From Byssochlamys sp. IMV 00236 (lineage: Eukaryota > Ascomycota > Eurotiomycetes > Eurotiales > Thermoascaceae): a stretch of 45,134 nt of DNA. The translations under genes were made by a program, and so were the position numbers. Shown in pieces: positions 34,802-45,098 of the stretch; position 1 is the stretch's first letter; every line of letters begins with the position of its first letter. The notes below the pieces were generated by a model. The model was not told where the DNA came from. It did no database searches and saw only the letters and a list, made by a program, of their open reading frames with translations. Location: positions 1 through 45,134 of the forward strand of contig MSJH02000670.1 of the NCBI GenBank assembly GCA_001931875.2, in the 5' to 3' direction.

Positions 34802-35758
34802 TTAATGTGTCTTTTTATATTCTTCATAATAACTTTTGAAGCTTTTGGCAACTTCATCTGCTTCAGCATTCTGTCCGTAGCAATCGAGGAATTTGCCTTG
34901 AGGATCCATTAGGTAAAAGAAGATGGAATGGTCCACTAAATAATCATCTCCCTCACTAATATCAGGAGGAGATGACACATACACTCGAAAGAGTTTAGCT
35001 ACTTTTCTAACTTCTTCATCTGTGCCTGTCAAACCAATCAAATTTGGATGAAAGTCCTTGACATACTCTCTCACTATTTCGGCTGTATCTCGTCTGGGAT
35101 CACAAGTGATAAACACAGGAACCAAGACATCTTGTCCATATTCCTTTTCTATGTACAATCATTAGATCATTTATATATACATATCATATCCACACTTTAC
35201 TAGCCATGTCAACTACTTGTGCCATTTTATCCAGTTCATCAGGACAGATATCAGGACAATGCGTAAATCCAAAATAAATCAAACTGAATTTACCCTTTAA
35301 ATCGTCCGATCCAAAGGGTTTCATGGTTTCTGCATTTGTCAAGGTATATTCGCCTCCTAGCTTGGGTTTTCCAAACGATTCTGGTTTCTTTCTCTCAGCT
35401 TCTTTCTGTTCACGGAGCTTTTCTACCTTTGATTTTTCACTTTTAAAGTATAAGAGTAAGCCTGAGCCTACACCCAAGAATAAGGCGGCTGCTTTAAATG
35501 TAAAGGGCTATAAATTATTTAGTATTGCCCTTATTTATGTATATTGTACACATACACCAACGGCAGCTTTAGCCTTTAGACTTTCTTCTCTAGAGGTAGC
35601 ATAGGTGCGGTAAGGTAATAATGATTTGCTGTATTGGTATCTGATGAAAGAAGGCTTTGCCAGACAATTCGCAAGACGCTATTGGAATATAGAGTTAAGT
35701 TAAGCATTTCAACATGATCTATTTAACAAACATTTCTACAAAATTGTCTCAGTGACAT
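34802..35758 (-). CDS. SCO1: SCO1/SCO2 copper chaperone for cytochrome c oxidase
   Basis: Four exons (35732-35758, 35556-35678, 35201-35507, 34802-35148) encode 267 residues. The N-terminus (MSLRQFCRN, then RLANCLAKPSFIRYQYSKSL) is basic, a mitochondrial presequence. One membrane segment (FKAAALFLGVGSGLLLYF) follows, then the thioredoxin-like domain with the copper-binding CPDIC motif in IYFGFTHCPDICPDELDKM and the partner His in DYLVDHSIFFYLMD. It delivers copper to the CuA site of Cox2 in the intermembrane space. Exon 1 is only nine codons and its intron begins with the weak donor GTTTGT; this choice is supported by the clean joined frame. It is divergent from the SUMO gene with 139 bp between starts. 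Confidence 0.93.
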
Positions 35759-35897
35759 GTTGCAGGGGGAATGAACAAGATCAAAAAGAAGCAAACCCGT
35801 CACTCGTATTATATAGCATCACGTGATATCGGACAATGAAAGCTTTAAATGGTAAACATGGTTTTTTTTTGCTTCTTTTTTCTGTAATCTGCGCAAA

Positions 35898-36298
35898 ATG
35901 TCTGAAGAAAAGCAAGAAAAGAAAGAAAACGCTTCCAACGAACACATCAATCTTAAAGTTGTTGGCAATGTGAGTTTTATTTATACTTTATCTATTTATC
36001 ACCAACTCTCTTTTACCATTCCTCAATAGGACAACAATGAAGTGTTTTTCAAAATCAAACGTACCACTCAATTGCGCAAATTGATGGATGCCTACTGCGA
36101 ACGTCAAGGAAAAGCACCAGGATCAGTACGCTTTTTATATGACGGTACGCGTATTTTGAATCACAATACACCTAATGAGGTAAGTTACCATGATTGTAAC
36201 TATACCATTTTTTTAAACCCTTTTTTTTTAATCTATAGTTGGATATGGATGACGGTGATAGTATTGATGTTATGGTCGAACAGATTGGTGGTTGCTAA
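35898..36298 (+). CDS. SMT3: SUMO (ubiquitin-like modifier)
   Basis: Three exons (35898-35969, 36030-36179, 36239-36298) encode a 93-residue precursor. After a charged flexible N-terminus (MSEEKQEKKENASNEHINLK) comes the beta-grasp fold: VFFKIKRTTQLRKLMDAYCE, VRFLYDGTRI, LDMDDGDSIDVMVEQIGG. Only one residue (Cys) follows the Gly-Gly, so maturation by a Ulp-type protease would remove a single amino acid. This is the nuclear SUMO/Smt3/Pmt3 modifier, conjugated to target lysines by Uba2-Aos1 and Ubc9. It is tightly spaced: 139 bp from the SCO1 start and 99 bp to the next gene. Confidence 0.95.
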
Positions 36299-36397
36299 CA
36301 AAGAGACCACAGAATAAAGATAGTGCATGTTATTGGTTTATATGAAAAGACAGTCCATTTTATATACATTTTTTTTTCTGTTCTTCTTCTCCTGCCA

Positions 36398-37178
36398 ATG
36401 TCATTCATTACAAGCAAAAAGCTACTTACACTCATTTTAACTTTGAACAAGAAAGAACAAAAAGTATATATATATGGAAAATATGCTGTAGCTTAATATA
36501 TATATTAATATAAAAGAAAGGTCCTCTTGGGGATGAAAAAAAGAGGCTTTGGAGCCAACAAGTTCAATGGTAACTATATTGCTATTATACATAACCAACA
36601 ATGTATTCACGCTCAAATAAAAGGCTTTGGAGGTAAAGTTGAATTGGGAGAGACAATTGAAGAAGGAGCAAGAAGAGAGCTATTTGTAAGTTGTAAGTAT
36701 TTTTTATACCATGTTATTCATTCATCAATATAGGAAGAAGCAGGCATTGAAGCTATTGATATGAAAAAAGTTGCTATCAACTTATTTACCTTTGAACATG
36801 ATCCAGTTGCATTAGAGACGCACATTTTTGTTGTTGAATCATTCAAAGGAGAGCCTATAGAGTAATAAGTGTCATTTTATAATATATATAATTATTCATC
36901 ATGTATTAGGACAGAGGAAATGAGACCTGAATGGTTTGACTATAAAGACATTCCTTTTGATCAAATGTGGACAGACGATAAATATTGGTTTCCTTTTCTT
37001 CTTGAACTGAAAAAGTTCATTGGATACTTCCATTTTGCACAAGTAAAATATATACATATTAGAGATGTACATCTTGCTTACTTTACTATAGGATCAAAAG
37101 ACAATCCTGAAACAACAGCTCAATACTGTGGATGATGGTCATGTATTGACCGAATTTGACTTGAAGTCAATCATATAA
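36398..37178 (+). CDS. NUDT1: MTH1-like Nudix hydrolase (oxidised purine nucleotide sanitiser)
   Basis: Six exons (36398-36463, 36521-36569, 36624-36685, 36734-36861, 36910-37042, 37092-37178) encode 174 residues. The first exon ([20 protein letters not shown]) precedes [20 protein letters not shown]. The Nudix box [20 protein letters not shown] with EAGI fits G-x5-E-x7-REUxEExGU exactly. The purine-binding [10 protein letters not shown] segment matches MTH1 (Trp117, Asp119, Asp120 from memory), as does [19 protein letters not shown]. This predicts hydrolysis of 8-oxo-dGTP and 2-OH-dATP to monophosphates, keeping oxidised bases out of DNA. Intron 36570-36623 is a multiple of three with no stop and could be mistaken for coding. 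The C-terminal extension is about 15-20 residues longer than human MTH1. Confidence 0.93.
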
Positions 37179-37860
37179 TCTGATTATTATAGAATAGATT
37201 TACAAAAGAGAAATCTCTTGTGTTAAATCGAGAGCTTTTTGTATTCATGAAGGGGAATTAGATGATGTTACTTGATTATTAATATTTGAATTTCTTGAAG
37301 CATCTTTTGATTGAATCTACTCAATTTGTTTCTTTATTTTACAATAGGATGCGGATGAAATTACTGCTTCCCCTTTATGTTTATTCACCACTCTTTGGCA
37401 CACTCCATCAGCGTCAAAGCGGCGCTTTAAGCGGACGTAGGCTTTGAAACTACAATGTGTTATTCAGAAAAAAAAAAAAAGAGAGAGAAAGAGAGAATCT
37501 TTATAAGCATGTTTGTATGAGATAATAAGAGAATATGTTAATAAGCAGTAGCAAGTGTTAAAGTATATTTTCAGTCTGTGTTCATTTAAACTTTATATTT
37601 TAGCAACTGGAAGTAGTGGCTTTGGTATGATATCATCCATCTTTATGATATGACCCCAGCTTATGGTTTATAAGTCAATGAGAGAGAGAGAGAGACCATA
37701 GTAGCTATTATAGAACTGAAAGAATAAAAAAGATATCATAGTATTCTTTATAACAAATTGGGAGATAAAAGACTGTTGCATTTTTTCCCCCCTCTTTTAA
37801 ATAGCAGAAAAAACAATAATAAAAAAATACAGAACTTTCCTCTTTTTTTATTTATTTATA
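37179..37860. other. Intergenic; possible minus-strand exon at 37317-37449
   Basis: No full gene. On the minus strand, an acceptor-like site with a long pyrimidine tract (ending ACATTGTAG) is followed by 43 open codons (AYVRLKRRFDADGVC, then NKHKGEAVISSASYCKIKK) and a stop at 37317. It is clearly GC-richer than its surroundings. I could not find a partner exon with a good donor, so this is only a candidate. The remainder is AT-rich with GA-rich microsatellite bits. Confidence 0.3.
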
Positions 37861-40156
37861 ATGTCTACCAATGACAACACAACAACGACGCCCTCATTTA
37901 CAAGAATAAAGCCTACAAGCAGACCAAGGTTGGCTAACCTGTCTATTCAACGACAAAGACAGAAAGAAGAGGAAAAAGAAGAGAAAGAGGCTATAGAGAT
38001 TCAGCTTGATAAAGGTCAAACACACCATGTTCAGCAAGAGATCTTGATTGTCATTACTGCTGCCATTCTACTCAACATACTGTATATACCAAAGTGGCAA
38101 AGCATTGTTTGGCTTATCACACTCTATTCATGGTTCGGCTGGGCCGATCGCTGGACATTGGTATATGCACGCTACACAACACTTTTGCTGCTTTTGACGC
38201 ATAATACATCTTGGTTATACAAGCTTATGCCGCTCGCAAGCGCATTATTATTCTATATTGCCGAGCGTATCTTGAATGCAGCTCATCTCGACCTTGAACA
38301 CCAGACACGACAACACGAATCAAACGTAAAGGAAGCTATCCGTGACTATAGTCAGAAGCGAGCGGTATTCTTGGCAGTAACATCACAAGAAATCAAGGAT
38401 GCAGCAGTCATGATCATGTCTACACTCGAACAATTTGCGCCTCCTTCTATCTTGTCAAATACATATGAACTCTTGAGCGCATGCTCTATGGCAGTACCCA
38501 TCACGACCATATCTGCCATCAATACGACCGTCAAACAAGCCTGCCACATCGGATCTCATCTGAAGGTACTATCAAGCATGCTGAGCAAACATGTTAAGAG
38601 CGAGTCAGTAGAGACGACTGTGAATGAACCATTTGATGTGGGAGAGTTGGTGCAGAACGTAGGCGATGCATTAGCAGGAATGTCTGCCAAATTGGGTGTT
38701 CATTTTGTGATTTATCACATGGATAATGGGCTGCATTATTCGACAATCATAGGAGATGAAGATGCTACAAGACATACACTGGTTCATGTAAGCATGTCTT
38801 TTCTTTTTTTATTTAAGCATGCAACCAATCTTTTTATAGCTACTTCGTAACATGCTCGAAGGATGTACGCCTGGTGCATGTATCGAGTTTGGACTTAATA
38901 TCGTTTCGATTCCTGATACGCCAAAAGTCCGCGTGACGTTTGAAATTACACAAATTGCCTCTCCTGCCATCCCACCCGGAATCTCTTCAGCTGTGCCCTT
39001 ACTGCCTAATGCCAACTTTACTGAACAGCTCATACGCTATATCGGTGGCAAGTTGACAATTCAAGATACTGATCACAACAAAGTCCGGATCCAACTCACG
39101 CTCGATGCCTTTCCGGGCAGTGTAAACGGAGACCAACGATTGATTTTAATAGAAAAACCCTCACAGATTCTGGAAAAGCAGCTACAAAACATTCGGTTCT
39201 CCAACGAGCCAACCTTACAAGACTTGACCAAGTTTCTATCCAATCTCAAGGGCGTGCGTCTGGTACTTCACGCGCCTGAAAAGAGCGTGTTTGCTCGACA
39301 TTTGACGAGCTATCTGACACACTGGAATACAGACATAAGCCATATGCCTGTGACGCAAACCACAACGCCAGCTACGACGCAAGGAGTGAATGAACCCATC
39401 ACGTCGCCAACCCAACGTTCGTCCAATAACAAGGTGCCATCACCCGCTATTGAAGAAGACCATATCCATTCAATCCCGCCTGCATTTATCCTGATCGACG
39501 ATGATATCATGATTCTTGAACACAAACTAAAAGAATGTCGTGATCTGCCTACTCAAAGGATCCGGCCAAGAAAGCCCAAGTCGAGAGCAAACGATGTACT
39601 CTTTCAGAGATCAACCATTGCCATCATCTATTTTACGTCGCTTTCAAACTATAAACGAGTGCGAGATACGATTCAGTGGTTCTCAACAACAACTCATTCA
39701 CCCTATATGCCGCGTGTGGTCGTAGTGCCCAAGCCAGCTGGACCCCGTCGGTTTCTGACGGCATTACACACCGCATGGATCAATGCCATTGTCGAGCCGC
39801 ACTTTATCCCCATTGCCACATCACCACTCAGTCCGTTTGTGGCCCCTCATACGACCTTGTCTCCAGGGATCCAAACGGATGGAAGTTCGAGTACAGGGTC
39901 ATTTGTCACACCAGGAGGTTTTATGACTCCTCATGATAGACTTTCACCTGGACGTAATAAATTAAGATTACACTCTCCTAACTATATTGATCACCTCGAC
40001 AAGGGAAATTATTTTACTCCCAGAGGAAGCGGCAATAAAGAAAACACTTCTCCTCTTGGACAAACCGTGATCAGCCCAAAAGACTCTCAACATCAACATC
40101 AACATCAACATCAACATCAACATCAACATCAACATCAACAGCAACAGCAACAGCAG

Positions 40157-40188
<32 letters not shown>

Positions 40189-41178
40189 GGATCAACAACA
40201 ACAACAACAGGTCAAGAAAAGAATTCGCTCCGTTAGTAACGCAAGGCTGGGTTTATTAGAAAACATTCAATCACCATCAAAAGATAATACGGATGTACAA
40301 CAAGAACAAAGACAGGAACAACCTAAAGAAGAAACAAAACGAAAACCCAAGATGAACTTTAATATTAGCAATCGTAAACGAAAAGAAAAGAACGCGGCAG
40401 TCAGAACGAGTCCTCCAATTACGGTGCTTATTGTGGAAGGTAACACATTAAAAAAAGGGAGACATGTAATATAATACAGGGAGCTAACTTGCTATTCTAG
40501 ATAATATGATTAATCAAGCTATCTTATCAACGTGGATGAAGAAACATGGTATAAAGTTCTCAGTCGCATCAGATGGAAAGGAGGCAGTCGAGAAATGGAG
40601 AGGAGGAGGATTTCACCTGATTCTGGTAAGCTTAATATGACACTAATGAGTGTAAAGACTAAATTTTATAGATGGACATTCAATTGCCTGTTATGGATGG
40701 TATCCAAGCAACCAAGATGATTCGAGGCATTGAAAAAGAACAAAAGATTGGTGTGTTACCATCAATGAACACAGAATTTCAATCACCTGTTATTATTGTT
40801 GCCTTGACTGCTTCATCTTTGGAGTCAGATCGACAAGCAGCCCTGGCAGCAGGGTGTAATGATTTCCTGACGAAACCCGTGAGTTTAGAATGGTTAGAAA
40901 AGAAAATTACAGAGTGGGGTTGCATGCAAGCGCTGATTGATATTGAGGGATGGAAAAGATGGAGAAAGAATAAAAAATTGGGTGATATAAAGACGACACA
41001 TACAACAGAAGAAAAGGAGAAGAAAGAATGGATGCTTCAGGAAAGAACGAAAGAACTACACAAGGACACGGTAAAGGCTATTCTCTTGCTGGGCACCAAT
41101 AAATCAGAACAACAACAAACTTTACGTCAACAGCTGGAAACAAGAAAACAAAATTTAACTTGTCACATTGAACAATAA
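37861..41178 (+). CDS. SSK1: SSK1-type response regulator with membrane and pseudo-histidine-kinase regions
   Basis: Four exons (37861-38787, 38840-40439, 40501-40625, 40672-41178) encode 1052 residues. The C-terminal receiver is intact: VLIVEDN, phospho-acceptor Asp886 in LILMDIQLPVMDG, Lys952 in FLTKP. It is followed by the SSK1/Mcs4 hallmark EWGCMQALIDIEGWKRWRK. SSK1 relays osmotic and oxidative stress from the His-phosphotransfer protein to the MAPKKK of the HOG pathway. The N-terminus has about four hydrophobic segments (residues 60-135). The next helix, AVFLAVTSQEIKDAAVMIMS, looks like an H box whose His is Gln176. An ATPase-like N-box region (VHLLRNMLEGCTPGACIEFG) and a degenerate first receiver (VVVVPKPAGPRRF) follow. 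A His-Gln/poly-Gln tract separates these from the receiver. It looks like a decayed hybrid kinase that became an adaptor. Confidence 0.9.
40088..40210 (+). repeat. CAACAT/CAG repeat encoding His-Gln and poly-Gln
   Basis: About eight CAACAT units (Gln-His) followed by about twenty CAA/CAG codons inside SSK1, between its pseudo-receiver and true receiver. It is prone to length change. The opposite strand reads as a meaningless poly-Leu/Met frame. Confidence 0.95.
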
Positions 41179-41357
41179 AAAAAATCATGCAAGGAAAATA
41201 ATTTAAATTGAACAAAGGAGAGGGGCGGAGGGGCTGAGGGTGAGTGACAGATAGTAAAAAGAGGGAAATCTAATCAAAAAGAGGGTTTATATGAATATGG
41301 AGACTCATATATTTAAACTCTTTCTTTCTTTCTTTTATTTCTTTACTTTTTTCTTTA

Positions 41358-42314
41358 ATGTATAAAACCAAGACATTAGCGCAGCAAAGGGCTCTTCCTA
41401 AGCCTGTGACAAAGAGTGTTGCGTTATTTAATGATGATTCTGACGATGAAGAAAACATATCCATGACAGATACTTTACTCTTGGCCCAATTTTTATCTAC
41501 AACTGGGCCCGAAGAGTATTTTAAGGAGCATAATAAAAAGCAATTGAACAGAGCATCTCGATTATTAAAGAAGTTACGTAAAAGACCTTCTACTGAAAAA
41601 TATGATGATTTCAAGCTGCCAATGCACAGCCTGATACAAGAGCATAATGTCAGTAGTGGCACTCTACGTGAAGCTTCATCATTTGATCAAGAGACCATTT
41701 TACGTCGTGGTAATAGTAACAAGCATAATCCAGGCGATAGTATAAACAGCAACAGCACCCTGCGCGATTCGGGAGTCTATAGTGAAACATCAGAAAAGGA
41801 GCCATGTATGACGCTTCACGAGTTTCATTTTCCTATCGTCCCACACAGGCCTGCACCACCACCACCAACACCGACACCTTCGCCTGGTACAACTCAGAAC
41901 AATCTTCCAACAGACATTCGTACTGTACCCGAAGCAGCACGACATCGAAGGCAAGTCCGTATTCGTCACGCTCAAGTCCAAACACAACCTTCTCCAGAAC
42001 AGGCGGAAGATCAAACAGCTTGCCCACACTGTCGTCAGCAAGTTGTCAAGGCACCGAGGACAAGGAGGACGTCTTGTCCACCTGCTTTGGCTTCTGGACC
42101 TACCCTTGAACCAAGTGCAAAATTATTAATGGCCATGATTGAACAACTCAAGAATCAATTAGCACAAGAAAAAGAATGCCGACAGAAGCTAGAACAGGCA
42201 ATGTATCAAAAGGAGCGTAAAGAACAATTAGAACTAGAAAAGACCAAATGGGCTAATGAATGTCGTGCACTCGATAAACGACTGGCTATGCATAATATCC
42301 CAGTAAAATTGTAA
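41358..42314 (+). CDS. Uncharacterised fungal protein with C-terminal coiled coil
   Basis: Single exon, 318 residues. N-terminal acidic and short-helix region with TDTLLLAQFLSTTGPEEYF, a motif like the LADFLRxTGPP segment seen in various uncharacterised fungal proteins (family knowledge, unverified). A low-complexity middle follows with STLRDSGVYSETSE and a proline run (RPAPPPPTPTPSP). There is one CPHC pair (ACPHCRQQVVKAPRTRR), then a C-terminal coiled coil from about residue 258 (AKLLMAMIEQLKNQLAQEKE onward). No enzyme domain is visible. It starts 180 bp after SSK1 on the same strand. The coiled coil suggests a scaffold or cytoskeletal adaptor, but function is unknown. Confidence 0.8.
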   Translation: MYKTKTLAQQRALPKPVTKSVALFNDDSDDEENISMTDTLLLAQFLSTTGPEEYFKEHNKKQLNRASRLLKKLRKRPSTEKYDDFKLPMHSLIQEHNVSSGTLREASSFDQETILRRGNSNKHNPGDSINSNSTLRDSGVYSETSEKEPCMTLHEFHFPIVPHRPAPPPPTPTPSPGTTQNNLPTDIRTVPEAARHRRQVRIRHAQVQTQPSPEQAEDQTACPHCRQQVVKAPRTRRTSCPPALASGPTLEPSAKLLMAMIEQLKNQLAQEKECRQKLEQAMYQKERKEQLELEKTKWANECRALDKRLAMHNIPVKL

Positions 42315-43581
42315 TCTCTTAATATTAATTTTGTATAATCAGTGTTCTATTTTTTTATTTAATTATAAAGAGGACCCTATGTGTAATCTATTTTTTTTTT
42401 CTTAAGCATATGATCTTTGTACATATTACAAGTTCAGAATAGTATGATTTTTATATGCTTGTGAAAGCACATTTCTATTGAATTTAAGTCCAAGGTAGTC
42501 ATTTCTTCACAGTTGTTTATGTACCTTTCAGATTATCTTATTGTTTGCCCAAATCATTACTTTTGATTGCTTTTTCTAAATGACTTTTCCCATATGATGA
42601 CCAATGCTAATGCTTTCCCGAGATATACAGCTTCAAACCGTAACATTACCATTACCACATTTGACAGTTGCTTACACGTGACTAGAGGCCAGTCCCCCTT
42701 CTGGTGTCTTCCCTACATTATCTCCCATCTGATTAAAAAGGGGAGAGGTTATCTTTGCTTTATCTAAAATATGACATGTTTACAATCCCCATCAGCCCAG
42801 TTTTTATGCTCTTCAACCCATGGGAGGCATTCTTTGATGCCTTTTGCGTCTTTACAAAGATTCACGAGCTTTATTTATACGCTCTACATAGAGTATTCAC
42901 ATTGACAGTGTTGCTTTTTTTTTTCCCTAAAGCCTCTTGTCTTCAGAGTCTACGAGGGGACAATTATCGGTTTACGATCAACCTTGTTGGCATTTCTACC
43001 CATGTCCCCTTGCAATTCTACTGTTTGACTTGTTTGGTGTTGTTTACCTACCAATTAAGGTAACGTCTGCATGTTGAATTATCACGTTGCAGTGCCTTCA
43101 TTACGACAAGCAACTAACTCAAGCTTTCACCTATATGAAAAAGTGTTCTAAAAGAAAAAGAAAAAGAAATGAAACAAATCCGCTTTAAGGGAGAGGTCTT
43201 TAGTTTTAAATAAATTGACTTTATATATATATATATATATATATCACTAAATCGATCGCATGTGTGATTCAACTCTTAGATTGATGTGTTTATGCAATAG
43301 CAGTATCACTTGAAAAAAAGGACTCAACAAATCCTTGCTTCCAAGTCTTTGGTGTGAGGAATATATAATTCATGGTGGGATAACACCCATTGGGGGGGGG
43401 AGGAGAGAAAAAGTAATATAAATAAACGGAAGAATGATACAACATACGACCAATTTTGCCAGCCACTGTACCTTAATTCCTAGTATGCAAAATAAAAGCC
43501 CGAATACGCTATTTATTTTTTCCTTGAATTTCTATTTTCTTTCTCTTCTCTATTTCTTTCTTTATCTATTAGTCATAATTC
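42315..43581. other. Intergenic region before RING gene
   Basis: About 1.27 kb without a supported gene. T-rich frames at 42567-43063 give hydrophobic translations but no family. It includes a TA dinucleotide run (43222-43244), a G9 tract at 43392-43400, and a pyrimidine-rich leader before the ATG at 43582. Confidence 0.5.
43222..43244. repeat. TA dinucleotide microsatellite
   Basis: About eleven TA units in the promoter-proximal region of the RING gene. Confidence 0.9.
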
Positions 43582-45060
43582 ATGGGACAAAGACAATCCT
43601 CTCCTGAACATCCAGAAGAACAACAACAACAACAACAACAACAACAACCTTCTAATAATTCTCGAGAGAGAGTTATTAGGCCTAGTTCAAGAACTCAAGT
43701 AGAAAGAATTAATCCAATACACATCAATCGCAATCCACCCAACCTGCAATATATACCATTGAATGACAGTCAACGTAGAGCAGAACGAAGATATAGAAGG
43801 TCTCAACTGCGAGAACAAAGAGAGCAGCAAAGAGAACGTCAAGCATTTGAGGCACAACAAGAACAAGAACAAGAACGGGAACAAGAACGAACACAAGCAC
43901 ATCAAGAGCAAACACAACATGAATTGACTGAGAATCCGTCTGGAGTCACAATGACAAATATCACAAACACAATGAATTCCTACAGTAGTCTAAGTCCATT
44001 TGCACGCATGTTGGCTCAAGTAATTAGTGAGGCTGTGGTTGCTTCTTTCCGGAGTGGACAGATTCAATTCAATGCATCTGCTTTCCAAGGTTCAGACCGA
44101 CAAGGCGACAATAGAAACATTCGACAACAACTTACTATGCATTTATCACCTGAGCTCTTTCAGCAAATGGAACCAGAAAGCGATGAGAATTCGTTCATGA
44201 GGTTTATGCGGCTACCAGTTATTATATCAAGTATTGTTTCATCAAATCAAAGTGAAGGTGCTACGCCAGAAGACCAAAGCACAAGTGAACGAGTAAATAG
44301 TAGTCAATCAACCACTAGTAGTACTGCTGCTACCAACAACAATAATCCTTCTACTACGACTACAACGACTACTTCTACGGAAAATAGCAGTAACAACCAA
44401 TCATCATCACCATCAAGTACAGGGCTCTTAAATAATGATGAAGTCACTCGAATTTTAATGTTACCTGTATTCTTGTATGGTATCCGTAGCAACCATCAAC
44501 TAAACCTCTCAAGCGTATTGAATGATGATGATAGCTCTACTTCAGAACAACCAGTGAGAAGACAAAGTCAACGCCTAAGGGAAAGACAGCAAAGAGAGGA
44601 GGATAACAATAATAATGCAGAGGAAGAAACAAGAAATAGTAACAATAATAATGATAATAATAATACAAGTAACGGCAGCGGAAACAATGGACAATGGACA
44701 GTGTATATTATTAGTGGAAATAGTGTAGAGAATATCATGAGTGAGCGTAACCCAACCTACGAGGAATTATTAGATCTAGCTAGTATTATTGGTCCAGCCA
44801 GAAGACCGACGGTGAGCCAAGAAGCGATAGATAGTCATGTACCTATTGTGAAATATACCCAGCAAGTAAAGCAAAATATTATTGGCAATTCAGAGGGATG
44901 TCAGGTGTGTCTGAATGCCTACCAATCAGAAGAGGATGTGCGTATTCTTGCATGTCATCATGGATTTCACAAGGAGTGTATAGACAAGTGGTTAACTGAG
45001 GGTCAAAATCAATGTCCGCTCTGCAGAAATGTACCAGTTCCAACAAATAGTAGCTCTTGA
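43582..45060 (+). CDS. RING-H2 E3 ubiquitin ligase-like protein with predicted N-myristoylation
   Basis: Single exon, 492 residues. The C-terminal RING-H2 finger (residues 440-481) has CQVC, then ILACHHGFHKECIDKWL and CPLC, all eight zinc ligands in C3H2C3 order with the Trp that contacts the E2. The rest is Gln/Asn/Ser/Glu-rich, with poly-Gln near residue 15 and NNNN tracts, and two weakly ordered segments with a shared LPV pattern (MRLPVIISSIV and MLPVFLYGIRS). The N-terminus MGQRQSS fits the myristoylation pattern MGxxxS, suggesting membrane anchoring. The architecture (long disordered region plus C-terminal RING) recalls fungal Mucorales and yeast RING ligases with unknown substrates. Confidence 0.87.
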   Translation: MGQRQSSPEHPEEQQQQQQQQQPSNNSRERVIRPSSRTQVERINPIHINRNPPNLQYIPLNDSQRRAERRYRRSQLREQREQQRERQAFEAQQEQEQEREQERTQAHQEQTQHELTENPSGVTMTNITNTMNSYSSLSPFARMLAQVISEAVVASFRSGQIQFNASAFQGSDRQGDNRNIRQQLTMHLSPELFQQMEPESDENSFMRFMRLPVIISSIVSSNQSEGATPEDQSTSERVNSSQSTTSSTAATNNNNPSTTTTTTTSTENSSNNQSSSPSSTGLLNNDEVTRILMLPVFLYGIRSNHQLNLSSVLNDDDSSTSEQPVRRQSQRLRERQQREEDNNNNAEEETRNSNNNNDNNNTSNGSGNNGQWTVYIISGNSVENIMSERNPTYEELLDLASIIGPARRPTVSQEAIDSHVPIVKYTQQVKQNIIGNSEGCQVCLNAYQSEEDVRILACHHGFHKECIDKWLTEGQNQCPLCRNVPVPTNSSS

Positions 45061-45098
45061 TGACGATGAATTCTCAAACTAAAATAAAACAAAAAATT

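Noticed and set aside
39968..40207. Minus-strand poly-Leu/Met open frame
   Set aside because: It is the antisense of the CAA/CAT repeat in SSK1 and has no independent coding features.
40088..40210. Regular short repeat as a possible CRISPR-like array
   Set aside because: It is a coding trinucleotide/hexanucleotide repeat without spacers, and the genome is eukaryotic.
42755..43063. Hydrophobic frame before the RING gene
   Set aside because: Phe/Leu-rich because of T-rich DNA; no motif, no splice-supported extension.
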